A DNA stretch of 64,000 nucleotides from Nautilia profundicola AmH (lineage in GTDB: Bacteria; Campylobacterota; Campylobacteria; Campylobacterales; Nautiliaceae): contig NC_012115.1 of the NCBI RefSeq assembly GCF_000021725.1, positions 893,001 through 957,000 on the forward strand, given 5' to 3'. This document shows, piece after piece, positions 17,384 through 25,686 of the stretch (positions are counted from its first letter, which is position 1; each line of letters starts with the position of its first letter). The notes beneath the pieces are model-generated. The model saw only the letters and a program-made list of their open reading frames with translations. It did no database searches and was not told where the DNA came from. A program made the translations under genes and the position numbers.

Positions 17384-17557
17384 ATGTCTCATTTTGACTT
17401 GGGTGTCAGTCTTGCTTTTTGGCTGACGATACTCAGTGCGTTACTATGTGTAGTTTATGGAATAATTAATTGGAACAAAGGTGATGAAGAAAGCAACGAA
17501 GCCCTACTTGCCAAATGGGCTGAAGAAGAAAAAGAAATTAATGAGGAGTTGTTATGA
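17384..17557 (+). CDS. Small accessory protein of a sodium:solute symporter (57 aa)
   Basis: A 57-residue membrane protein starting at an ATG with AAAAGGAG seven bases upstream. It has one transmembrane helix (about residues 8-30: VSLAFWLTILSALLCVVYG) and an acidic cytoplasmic tail rich in Glu and Trp. Its stop overlaps the start of the symporter gene (TTATGAG), so the two are translated together. Short proteins of this type accompany a branch of SSS symporters and probably act as a second subunit. Too short for most ORF filters. Confidence 0.85.
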   Translation: MSHFDLGVSLAFWLTILSALLCVVYGIINWNKGDEESNEALLAKWAEEEKEINEELL

Positions 17558-19197
17558 GTTTTTTAGAAATAGCAATAATCATCCTGTATTTAGTTGCGGT
17601 GGGATGGCTTGGATGGATGGGATATTCAAAAACCAAAACTTCAACGGATTATTTACTTGCAGGACGTGATACACACCCTTTTGTAATGGCGTTAAGCTAC
17701 GGTGCTACATTTATTTCAACCGCAGCAATAGTCGGATTCGGTGGTGTTGCAGCTTGGCTTGGAAATTCTCTTTTATGGCTGACTTTCCTTAACATATTTG
17801 TAGGTGTATTTATTGCATTTGTATTTATCGGAAATCCTACAAGAAAAATGGGGCTTAGACTTGATGCACATACTTTTCCTGAATTTCTTGGAAAAAGATA
17901 TGATTCTAAATTTATTCAGATATTCGCTGCTGTAATAATTTTAGCGTTTATGCCGCTTTACGCAACAGCTGTACTTATCGGAGGTGTTCAGTTTTTAAGC
18001 GTGTATTTCGGTGTTAATTACCATATAGCACTTTTAATATTTTCACTGATTATTACGGCATATGTTCTCGCCGGAGGACTTAAAGGTGTAATGTACACAG
18101 ATGCCCTTCAGGGAAGCATTATGTTTATTGCAATGGTTTTCTTAATTGTTATGGTTGTAAGCTCTCTTGGGGGAATAGACGCAGCGTTTGCCAAACTCGA
18201 TCACGTATGGCAGGTAACTGTAGTAGACAGACTATCAGGAGTGTCTCTAAAAGAACTGGTTCCTGGAAGCGGTGATTTTATGATGAAATTATCACAGCTT
18301 TGGGGATTTGAAGGCTGGAATAAAATGCCTGTATTTATGAGCCCGGGATGGCTATTTGTTATTACAACCATCACTCTTGGCGTAGGTATCGGTGTTCTTG
18401 CTCAACCTCAACTGATAGTAAGATTTATGACGGTAAAAAGTAAAAAAGAACTTAACCGCGCGGTACTTGTCGGAGGTGTGTTTATTTTAGCGATGACAGG
18501 TGTTATTTTTGTAGTTGGAAGCCTTACAAACGCATGGTATTTTGAAAATATGGGTGGAAAAAACGCGCTTGAGGCTGCTGGGGCTATCGGAAAGGTAATT
18601 CCTCACTTCATAAACAGCGCAATGCCGCATTGGTTCAGTTTTATCTTTCTTTTCGCTCTTATTTCAGCGGCAATGTCTACACTCTCAAGCCAGTTCCACA
18701 CAATGGGTACGGCTGTGGGAAGAGATATTTTCGAAAGTCTGGGAGCAGACAAGGAAAAAACAACTCTTTGGACTAAAATCGGTATTGTTATCGTAATTTT
18801 ATTCTCAGTATTCTTAGCTTACAAATTCCAAAAAGCTCCGGCGATTATTGCAAGAAGTACGGCAATATTCTTCGCACTATGTGCATCAATATTCCTTCCG
18901 AGTTTCATATTCGGACTTTTCAGTAAAAGAATCACAAAACCTGCGGCAATCGCAAGTATGCTTGTAGGATTTTTCGCTTCATCATTCTGGCTTCTATTCT
19001 GCCACTTTAAAGAAGCTAAATCTTTGGGTATTGCAAAAGCACTTTTCGGAGTTAATTCAATCTTGGGTCACAGCAAATGGGCATTTGTTGACGCGCTCGT
19101 AATTGCACTTCCACTCTCTACTCTTACCCTTCTAATCGTAACCGCTCTTACAAAACCTGATGAAAACATCATCAAAAGAGCATTCGGAAGAAACTGA
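17554..19197 (+). CDS. Sodium:solute symporter (SSS family)
   Basis: A 547-residue polytopic protein of the SSS family with about thirteen helices. The pattern YLLAGRDTHPFVMALSYGATFISTAAIVGFGG (about 31-62) covers the sodium-binding first helices, and SAAMSTLSSQFHTMGTAVGRDIFE (about 369-392) is the second sodium-site region. The substrate cannot be told from sequence; monocarboxylates or amino acids are usual. It is distinct from the ActP homologue at 40 kb. The start overlaps the small accessory protein gene. Confidence 0.93.
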   Translation: MSFLEIAIIILYLVAVGWLGWMGYSKTKTSTDYLLAGRDTHPFVMALSYGATFISTAAIVGFGGVAAWLGNSLLWLTFLNIFVGVFIAFVFIGNPTRKMGLRLDAHTFPEFLGKRYDSKFIQIFAAVIILAFMPLYATAVLIGGVQFLSVYFGVNYHIALLIFSLIITAYVLAGGLKGVMYTDALQGSIMFIAMVFLIVMVVSSLGGIDAAFAKLDHVWQVTVVDRLSGVSLKELVPGSGDFMMKLSQLWGFEGWNKMPVFMSPGWLFVITTITLGVGIGVLAQPQLIVRFMTVKSKKELNRAVLVGGVFILAMTGVIFVVGSLTNAWYFENMGGKNALEAAGAIGKVIPHFINSAMPHWFSFIFLFALISAAMSTLSSQFHTMGTAVGRDIFESLGADKEKTTLWTKIGIVIVILFSVFLAYKFQKAPAIIARSTAIFFALCASIFLPSFIFGLFSKRITKPAAIASMLVGFFASSFWLLFCHFKEAKSLGIAKALFGVNSILGHSKWAFVDALVIALPLSTLTLLIVTALTKPDENIIKRAFGRN

Positions 19198-19242
19198 TTT
19201 TCTTCCTTTTTTTGTTATAATTATTAAAAACAAGGCATTAAC

Positions 19243-19503
19243 TTGGGAAATAAAGAATATTTACAAAAAGAGCTTGATTTACTGTTAGAAAAATTAAGAT
19301 TTTGGAGATATGTACTTTTTGCCATTGTGTCAGCTATTATAGGAATAATATTCAGTATTTCTCAAAATAAACTAAATGTAAACATTATAGTTTTTGGATT
19401 GGTACTTTCAGGCTTTTTAGGAATAATTCTGTCTATAAAAAGGCTTACATATTTGACACAAGAGTATAAAGAGTATCTTAAAGAATTAAAGGACGCAGAA
19501 TGA
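19243..19503 (+). CDS. Small membrane protein (86 aa), unknown
   Basis: The protein has a charged N-terminal helix, two transmembrane helices (about 22-41 and 48-66) and a charged C-terminal helix. The start is a TTG with AAGG nine bases upstream; no ATG fits. The next small gene overlaps its stop (ATGA). I do not recognise the family. The pair could be a two-component small membrane complex; nothing in the neighbourhood gives a job. Confidence 0.7.
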   Translation: MGNKEYLQKELDLLLEKLRFWRYVLFAIVSAIIGIIFSISQNKLNVNIIVFGLVLSGFLGIILSIKRLTYLTQEYKEYLKELKDAE

Positions 19504-19595
19504 ATTTAGAAATTTTAATATATATAATAGGATTTGCCTCAATAATTGCATTTTTGTATTTTATGTGGACTGACACAAAACCTTTAAACTTTTAG
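19500..19595 (+). CDS. Very small membrane protein (31 aa)
   Basis: A 31-codon frame whose ATG overlaps the stop of the preceding gene (AATGA). It encodes a single hydrophobic helix (ILIYIIGFASIIAFLYFMW) followed by TDTKPLNF. The coupling to the upstream membrane-protein gene and the clean helix argue that it is real; its function is unknown. Confidence 0.55.
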   Translation: MNLEILIYIIGFASIIAFLYFMWTDTKPLNF

Positions 19596-19711
19596 TAACT
19601 ACAAATAAAGTACTTAAAAAAACTTCAAACACTCTCATAATTACAGCCATATAAAAAGAAAATGTAAAAGATTTTGCTTTTTTATTATAATTTCACTAAA
19701 AAAGGTCTGCT

Positions 19712-21547
19712 TTGTCGTTTAGTGAAAAAATAAAATCCCTACCCGATCAGCCCGGAATTTATCAGTATTTTGACGAAAACGGGAAACTTCTGTATATCGG
19801 AAAGGCGAAAAGCCTTAAAAAACGTGTAAAAAGCTATTTTCGTTTTAATCCTTTCAGACCTGCGGATAATCTGTCTCCAAGAATTTACAAAATGATAAGC
19901 GAGGCAAAAGATCTAAATTATATCGTGGTAGAAAGCGAAAACGACGCGCTTATACTTGAAAACTCTCTAATCAAACAGCTTAAACCCAAATACAATATAT
20001 TACTTCGTGATGACAAAACGTACCCGTATATTTATATAGATCTTGACGAACCGTTTCCGATGCCGCAGATTACCCGCAAAGTCGTTAAGGGAAAAAATAT
20101 CAAATATTTCGGACCGTTTAGCAGCGGTGCGTCTGCAATTCTTAAAACAATATACGAAGAAATACCTCTTGTTCAGTCCAAATCATGTCTTAGAAGCGGT
20201 AAGGCGTGCCTGTATCATCAGATAGGAAGATGTTTGGCCCCGTGTGAGGGCAAAGTTACAAGCCGCGAATATATGAAATATGTCGATCAGGCTATAGAAC
20301 TTATACACGACAAAGAAAAAATACTTGAAATACTAAACCAAAAAATGCAAAAATACGCCGAAAACCTGCAGTTTGAAGAAGCGGCGGAAATAAGGGACAG
20401 GATCAAATCGATAGAGAGTGCGGAGATTTATTCCCATGTGGATCTGGCAAAACTGGAAGATTTGGATATATTTGCCGTTGAAATATTCAATAAAAAAGCG
20501 GTTGTTATAAGAATATTCGTACGTCAGGGAAAAGTGGTAGCCAGCAGCAATTCGGTAATCAACTCCCAGACAGTCCCTGAAATAGGAGAAATATACACAA
20601 GGGCGATACTTGAATTTTATTCTACAGAGACGCCTTTTACCTCAAGTAAGATTTTAGTTGGTGACGACTTTGAAGAAAGGGAGTGGCTAAGCCAGGTGTT
20701 AAGCGAAAAATTTGGCAAAAAGATAAGCATAATAACCCCTACCACCAAAGAGAGAAAAAGCCTTATCAAACTTGCCAAACTAAATGCTCTTGAAGTTATC
20801 AAAAACCAAAAAGAAAACACCGTTTTGGATGAGCTGAAAATTCTCTTCAATCTCCAAAACACACCTTATAAAATAGAAGTCTTCGACACATCGCACATGC
20901 AGGGTGAGGCGACGGTCGGAGCGATGGTCGTATGGGAAGACGGAAAGTTTAAAAAGTCTGACTACAGACACTACCATCTTGAAGGAAAAGACGAATATTC
21001 CCAAATGAGAGAGCTTCTTACAAGAAGGGCGCAGAGTTTTGAAAAATCCCCTCCTCCCGACCTGTGGCTCATAGACGGCGGTAAAGCGCAGTTGAATCTG
21101 GCAAAAGAGATTATTGATTCAACCGGAGCCAACATAGACGTACTTGCGATATCCAAAGAAAAAATCGACGCCAAAGCTCACAGGGCGAAAGGTAAGGCGA
21201 AGGATAAAATATATTTTATCAATGAAAAGTTAAAAGTGAAAAGTGAAAAATTAAATATTGACAAACTTGAACTAAGTCAGAGCGATAAGAGACTGCAGTT
21301 TTTACAGATGTTAAGGGATGAAGCACACAGGTTCGCCATAGAATTCCACAGAAAAACAAAACGCAAAAAAGACACCCAAATAGATCTTTTACAGGTAAAA
21401 GGTATCGGAAAGGCTAAAATGACAAAACTTTTGAATTATTTCGGAAGTTTTGATAATATAAAAAAAGCCTCTTTTGATGAGCTTAAAGATGTTTTAAACG
21501 AAAAAGACGCAAAAGCCATAAAGGAATTTTTCAAAGGGCAAAAATGA
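19712..21547 (+). CDS. uvrC: Excinuclease ABC subunit C
   Basis: UvrC makes both incisions in nucleotide excision repair. The 611 residues show the GIY-YIG nuclease (PGIYQYFDENGKLLYIGKAKSLKKRV), the UVR motif that binds UvrB (LQFEEAAEIRDRIKSIE, about 213-229), the RNase H-like endonuclease (FDTSHMQGEATVGAMVVWEDGK; LWLIDGGKAQL) and the C-terminal helix-hairpin-helix pair. Start TTG at 19712. A heptamer repeat (21222-21255) is inserted in frame in the endonuclease domain just before the LQFLQMLRDEAHRFAI motif, adding a few lysine-rich residues (KLKVKSEKL). Confidence 0.97.
   Translation: MSFSEKIKSLPDQPGIYQYFDENGKLLYIGKAKSLKKRVKSYFRFNPFRPADNLSPRIYKMISEAKDLNYIVVESENDALILENSLIKQLKPKYNILLRDDKTYPYIYIDLDEPFPMPQITRKVVKGKNIKYFGPFSSGASAILKTIYEEIPLVQSKSCLRSGKACLYHQIGRCLAPCEGKVTSREYMKYVDQAIELIHDKEKILEILNQKMQKYAENLQFEEAAEIRDRIKSIESAEIYSHVDLAKLEDLDIFAVEIFNKKAVVIRIFVRQGKVVASSNSVINSQTVPEIGEIYTRAILEFYSTETPFTSSKILVGDDFEEREWLSQVLSEKFGKKISIITPTTKERKSLIKLAKLNALEVIKNQKENTVLDELKILFNLQNTPYKIEVFDTSHMQGEATVGAMVVWEDGKFKKSDYRHYHLEGKDEYSQMRELLTRRAQSFEKSPPPDLWLIDGGKAQLNLAKEIIDSTGANIDVLAISKEKIDAKAHRAKGKAKDKIYFINEKLKVKSEKLNIDKLELSQSDKRLQFLQMLRDEAHRFAIEFHRKTKRKKDTQIDLLQVKGIGKAKMTKLLNYFGSFDNIKKASFDELKDVLNEKDAKAIKEFFKGQK
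21222..21255 (+). repeat. Heptamer tandem repeat inside uvrC
   Basis: Units of the type GAAAAGT/TAAAAGT repeat with a seven-base period. The array reads through in frame as lysine-rich KLKVKSEKL. The same unit type is found at 7835-7867 (opposite strand) and related units at 29307-29340, 39598-39650 and 44233-44282. Confidence 0.75.
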
Positions 21548-22047
21548 AAAAACTGTTTTTACTGATTGCAAACCTGCTTTTTGCATTTGAAATATATTCC
21601 CCCGCATTTAAAAACAATACATATATTCCTAAAAAATACACATGCGAAGGAGCCGATGTTTCAATCCCTCTTATAATTAAAAACATTCCGAAAAACACAA
21701 AAAGTTTAGCTTTGATTATGCAGGACCCCGATGCTCCTTACGGAGTGTTTACTCACTGGATTTTATACAACATCCCAACAAACACATCCGAAATACCCGA
21801 AAACCTGCCAAAATCACCTATAACAAAATTCGGCTTTCAGGGCATTAACAGTTTCGGCAAAACTGGATACGGAGGTCCCTGCCCGCCTCACGGCAAACCG
21901 CATCATTATATCATTACAGTACTCGCACTTGATAAAAACCCTAATCTCAAACCCGGCTTAACAATTCAGGAGTTTTTGGATAAAATTAGAGTATATGTAA
22001 TAAGCTACGCTCAATATATAGGACTTTATAAAAGGAGTATAAAATAA
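21544..22047 (+). CDS. YbhB/YbcL family (PEBP-like) secreted protein
   Basis: A 167-residue protein with an N-terminal signal peptide (ends near LLFAFE) followed by the phosphatidylethanolamine-binding-protein fold: PKKYTCEGADVSIPL, LALIMQDPDAPYGVFTHWILYNIP, and GKTGYGGPCPPHGKPHHY, which forms the ligand pocket. Function in bacteria is unclear. Its ATG overlaps the uvrC stop by four bases and its end overlaps the presumed start of the next gene. Confidence 0.9.
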   Translation: MKKLFLLIANLLFAFEIYSPAFKNNTYIPKKYTCEGADVSIPLIIKNIPKNTKSLALIMQDPDAPYGVFTHWILYNIPTNTSEIPENLPKSPITKFGFQGINSFGKTGYGGPCPPHGKPHHYIITVLALDKNPNLKPGLTIQEFLDKIRVYVISYAQYIGLYKRSIK

Positions 22048-22511
22048 TACTGAATGCTATAGGCGGTAATACTTACAACATCACACCGACTCCTACAGAC
22101 AACACTTCCAAAAACCCGCAAACTGACCCTAAAATTCAGCAGGAAATCTCAAAACTTCAGGCGGTTGATACAAAAGTAAAAGCCCACGAAATGGCACATC
22201 AGGCCGCAGGCGGAGGTTTTGCCGGAGCTCCAAGCTATACAAAAGTAAAAGGACCTGACGGTAAAGAATACGCCGTAGCCGGAGAAGTGCCGATAAAAAT
22301 CGTAAAAGGCAAAACACCTGAAGAAACGATAAAAAACATGCAGCAGATAAAAGCTGCGGCCCTTGCACCCGCCGATCCGAGCCCGCAGGATCTTAAAGTG
22401 GCACAAACGGCGGATATGATTGCTGCAAATGCTTCCCAGGAGCTCTCTGAAGAAAAGTCTGAAAATAAAGATTCATCCGATAAAAAATTCAAAATAGACC
22501 TGTACGCATGA
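22044..22511 (+). CDS. SprA-related putative metalloprotease
   Basis: The frame carries the zinc motif HEMAH in the segment VKAHEMAHQAAGGGFAG, followed by GPDGKEYAVAGEVPIK and a Gln/Ala-rich tail, which is the pattern of the SprA-related family (PF12118 type) seen in Campylobacterota. The first in-frame ATG (22191) encodes the Met inside HEMAH and would destroy the motif, so translation must start upstream. No ATG, GTG or TTG exists in frame there. AAAGGAG at 22031-22037 is ideally spaced for an ATA at 22044; ATA at 22047 or CTG at 22050 are alternatives, perhaps by re-initiation at the ybhB stop. About 155 residues. Confidence 0.75.
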   Translation: MILNAIGGNTYNITPTPTDNTSKNPQTDPKIQQEISKLQAVDTKVKAHEMAHQAAGGGFAGAPSYTKVKGPDGKEYAVAGEVPIKIVKGKTPEETIKNMQQIKAAALAPADPSPQDLKVAQTADMIAANASQELSEEKSENKDSSDKKFKIDLYA

Positions 22512-23275
22512 GAGCGGCAATAGGTGGATTCGACGGAATGCATTTGGGCCATCAGGCTTTGATAAAAAGATCTGATATGCTTGTCGTTATAGAAAAAGGC
22601 AGCAATTTAACTCCGGGAAGCGACAGATGTGACTACACTAATCTACCTTGTAAATTTTTTGATTTGAATGATATTAAAGATCTGAGCCCGATTGAATTTA
22701 TCGCTATTTTAAAAGAATTAAACATTACAAAAATAGTCGTAGGCAAAGATTTCAGATTCGGTAAAAACAGAAGCGGTGATTTAGATCTTTTAAATAATCA
22801 TTTTGAAATAGATGCAATAGAAGAGGTAAAAATTGACGGTATAGGAGTTCATTCAAGAATAATAAGGGAATTTATCAAAAACGGAGAAATAACAAAAGCA
22901 AACAGATTTTTAGGACACACATACAAAATAAAAGGAAAACAGATAAAAGGACAAGGATTAGGCGGCAAAGAGCTTGTTCCGACTATAAACATTAATCTTT
23001 TAAAAAACTATCTTATTCCCAAACAGGGTGTTTATATTACTTTAACAAACAAACATCCTTCATTAACTTTTGTAGGAACACGCTCAACTGACGGGAATTT
23101 TTCAATTGAAACGCATATATTAACCAAAAACATGGAATTAAAAATAGAAACTGATATTTTTAAAATTGAGTTTTTAGAATATTTAAGAGAAAACAAAAAG
23201 TTCAATAATTTAAAAGATCTCAAAAAACAAATCAGACAGGATATATTAAAAGCAACTCAGTTTTTTAATATTTAA
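22508..23275 (+). CDS. ribF: Bifunctional riboflavin kinase/FAD synthetase
   Basis: RibF makes FMN and then FAD. The nucleotidyltransferase domain starts AIGGFDGMHLGHQALI (HxGH motif) and has VVGKDFRFGKNRSGD; the kinase domain has GQGLGGKELVPTINI and the late IETHIL segment. At 255 residues it is shorter than most RibF proteins (near 300); the loss is in the loops of the first domain. Start ATG overlaps the stop of the SprA-like gene (ATGA), so uvrC, ybhB, the protease-like gene and ribF form one operon. Confidence 0.93.
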   Translation: MRAAIGGFDGMHLGHQALIKRSDMLVVIEKGSNLTPGSDRCDYTNLPCKFFDLNDIKDLSPIEFIAILKELNITKIVVGKDFRFGKNRSGDLDLLNNHFEIDAIEEVKIDGIGVHSRIIREFIKNGEITKANRFLGHTYKIKGKQIKGQGLGGKELVPTININLLKNYLIPKQGVYITLTNKHPSLTFVGTRSTDGNFSIETHILTKNMELKIETDIFKIEFLEYLRENKKFNNLKDLKKQIRQDILKATQFFNI

Positions 23276-23824
23276 TTATTTAACAGTCTCATTTCTTCCT
23301 ATTACGGCTTTAAATTTAAAAAAACATCTTTCCGCATCAATTGTTTCAAATTCATATTCGATATATTTTGATCTTTTTGCTATTTCATAAAAGCCTATTC
23401 CTCCGCCTTTTTTATGAGAATTCACTCCGCTTCTTCTTATTTCCCTATAAAGCTTTTTTATTTCATCTAAAGAAGACTTTTTAATTAACGACAAAGTCTT
23501 TTCTATTTTTTCCTTGTCTTTTTTTGTAATGATATTTTGGGTATATATATAATAATTATTTTGTTCGTCTTTTCCAACTACAATCACACCTTTCGGATCA
23601 AGTTCGTTATTTTTTTTCTTAGAGTAATTCATCAAGTTTTGAGACAACTCAATAAAAACAATACATATGTTTGTCGCAAGTCTTGTAGATATGAAGAATT
23701 TTTCGGATTCTATTTCCAACGTTTCCGTCATGGCAACAATCAACGGCTGTGTAAAATAACCGCCATAACTTAAAAATATAACCTCGTCATTTTTAAAAAC
23801 ATCGCTAAGAAGTGTTTTAATCAT
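23276..23824 (-). CDS. SiaB-family protein kinase
   Basis: A 182-residue protein with a GHKL-type ATP-binding pattern: an N-box like IELSQNLMNYSKKK (about 58-71) and a G-rich lid KKGGGIGFYEIAKRSKYIE (about 138-156). SiaB kinases phosphorylate SiaC in the Pseudomonas SiaABCD pathway. It overlaps the end of the SiaC homologue by eight bases and is the last gene of the module. Presence of kinase and substrate side by side makes the assignment firm; the upstream signal is unknown. Confidence 0.87.
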   Translation of the reverse strand: MIKTLLSDVFKNDEVIFLSYGGYFTQPLIVAMTETLEIESEKFFISTRLATNICIVFIELSQNLMNYSKKKNNELDPKGVIVVGKDEQNNYYIYTQNIITKKDKEKIEKTLSLIKKSSLDEIKKLYREIRRSGVNSHKKGGGIGFYEIAKRSKYIEYEFETIDAERCFFKFKAVIGRNETVK

Positions 23825-24206
23825 TAAGAGAGTCCTTTTCCACTAATCTAATGTCCATTTCTGGAAAATCTTCCACAAAATCTTCTCCCGCTTCTTTTGC
23901 GTTTTCATTTTCCTTATCATAAATCCAGTTAACGATAACTTTAGACTTATCTCTCATTTCATCCAATATATCCAATAAGTTAAAAAAAAGTTTCGACGTA
24001 CTTGAATTAAAATAAACTATTTCCATATTCACTGTCGTAGTATCTTTAGGGTTCTTACTGTATTCTTTTATCCATTTCATTATAGGTTCGTAAAACTCAA
24101 ATGTATTCTCAGGGTACGATTTACCTTTCAGGCTTATAATGCCTTTATCAGGATCTAAATATATTTCAGGTGTATACCTTGTAGGTTCGATATAAATTTT
24201 TTCCAT
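23817..24206 (-). CDS. SiaC-family regulatory phosphoprotein (DUF1987), copy b
   Basis: A 129-residue STAS-like protein of the SiaC/DUF1987 family. Visible hallmarks are RYTPEIYLDPDKGIISLKGKSYPENTFEFY and the phosphosite loop YFNSSTSK at 65-72, with Thr70 in the place of the threonine phosphorylated in Pseudomonas SiaC. It starts one base after the HD-GYP gene and overlaps the kinase gene. In Pseudomonas, unphosphorylated SiaC activates a diguanylate cyclase; here its direct neighbour is a c-di-GMP phosphodiesterase. Confidence 0.9.
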   Translation of the reverse strand: MEKIYIEPTRYTPEIYLDPDKGIISLKGKSYPENTFEFYEPIMKWIKEYSKNPKDTTTVNMEIVYFNSSTSKLFFNLLDILDEMRDKSKVIVNWIYDKENENAKEAGEDFVEDFPEMDIRLVEKDSLND

Positions 24207-25571
24207 TTAGTTTCCCTTTTTCAATAATTTTATATAATATTCTTCGTCTATTTCGTCAATTTGATCTTTTGCCAAAAACATTTCCGCATATTTTTTATAT
24301 AACTTTGATTTGAGAAACACGATTAATATTTGTTTATCAAGCTCGTTATGCAATGCTTTTTCCACTAATATGTCAATTGCTTCAGAGAGTTTTTTTCTTT
24401 TTTTATAAGGTCTGTCATTAGCGGTCAATGCTTCGAATATATCTGCAATCGCCATAATTCTTGCAGGTATAGGAATTTCATCTCCTTTAAGTTTTCTCGG
24501 ATACCCTTTTCCGTTCAATGTTTCGTGGTGCGCTCCGGCGTATAACGGTACATTTTTGAATTTTTCAGGGAATGGCAGACTTTCCAACATTTTAATCGTC
24601 ATTATTACGTGTTCTTGTATTTTATAATACTCTTCTGGAGTTAAAGTACCTCTTTTAATACTTAAATTATAAATTTCACCGAAGTTATATAAATTCTCAG
24701 GAATTTTAATTTTAAAACCGTTTCTTTTTAATTCCTCAATTTCTTTTTTGGATCTTTTTATAACATGTCGCTTTTTATCAGCTAATAAATACTCTTTAAC
24801 AGGAAGTTTTTGATTTTTTTCCTCTTCGCTTATTCTTTTTAATTCCTCTTTTGAAAGTCCTAACGTATCGTCAAAATGTCTAAGCCACGTTCTTTTTGCG
24901 ATTTTTTTTAGTTTTTCTATTTTTTCATCGTTTACTTCAGCATATCCGTGGTTCATTTCTGCAACGAATTTAAACTCTTCTTGAAGTTTATCAAGTTCTT
25001 TTTTAAGCCATTCGTCCACTTCTTTTTCATCTTCCCCGTTTAATTTTCTCTGTTGCGCCTCAATAATCAAATCCCTGTAAACAATTTCAAATCTTGCTCT
25101 GATTTCATGTATTCTGTTATACAGTGTTTCAAGTTTAACGGCTTTATCCATTACAAAATCAGGTGTAACTATTTTCCCACTGTCATGCAGCCATGCAGCC
25201 GTAGATATTTCTTTTTCTTCGTCTTTATTTTTAATCTCAAAATCTATACTGTCGTCTTTACTGACTTCTTTTGCAAGTAAAATCGTAAGAATCGGAACAC
25301 GTTCACAATGTGCACCGATATATTCATTTTTTGCGTCAATTGCACTCGCAATCATTTTGATAAAAGAATCAATTAATTCCTGCTGCTCTTTTTGAAGCTT
25401 TTTTACCTCTTCAAACTTTCTTTCTAATTCATCATATTCTTTTTTTTGTCTTTTATCGGATAATAATAAAATCTTCTCTTCTCTTTTAAGATTTCTTATC
25501 AATTTATCCATTAATTTGTCAAAATCTTTTTTCGACTGTTCTATTTGAGAGATTAATTCGTGATTAAGCAT
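24207..25571 (-). CDS. HD-GYP domain cyclic-di-GMP phosphodiesterase, copy b
   Basis: A 454-residue cytosolic protein. N-terminal coiled coil (about 1-70) includes LLLSDKRQKKEYDEL, a linker motif common in regulated cyclases and phosphodiesterases. The HD-GYP domain has HCERVP (88-93), catalytic AAWLHDSGK (125-133), then about 160 extra residues before EHVIMTIKMLE, GAHHETLNGKGYPRKL and ADIFEALTANDRPYK. All metal-ligand motifs are kept, so c-di-GMP hydrolysis is likely. The insertion is conserved in copy a. It has its own promoter-like region upstream (25572-25686) and is followed at once by SiaC copy b. Confidence 0.88.
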   Translation of the reverse strand: MLNHELISQIEQSKKDFDKLMDKLIRNLKREEKILLLSDKRQKKEYDELERKFEEVKKLQKEQQELIDSFIKMIASAIDAKNEYIGAHCERVPILTILLAKEVSKDDSIDFEIKNKDEEKEISTAAWLHDSGKIVTPDFVMDKAVKLETLYNRIHEIRARFEIVYRDLIIEAQQRKLNGEDEKEVDEWLKKELDKLQEEFKFVAEMNHGYAEVNDEKIEKLKKIAKRTWLRHFDDTLGLSKEELKRISEEEKNQKLPVKEYLLADKKRHVIKRSKKEIEELKRNGFKIKIPENLYNFGEIYNLSIKRGTLTPEEYYKIQEHVIMTIKMLESLPFPEKFKNVPLYAGAHHETLNGKGYPRKLKGDEIPIPARIMAIADIFEALTANDRPYKKRKKLSEAIDILVEKALHNELDKQILIVFLKSKLYKKYAEMFLAKDQIDEIDEEYYIKLLKKGN

Positions 25572-25686
25572 ATTAAACTACGCTCCTTTTTAGATTTAAA
25601 CTGAAATACAATACATTATATATAACCTTACAATATTTTATACCAATTATAAAAAATTATCAAGTTAAATAAAACAAATCTTGTCT

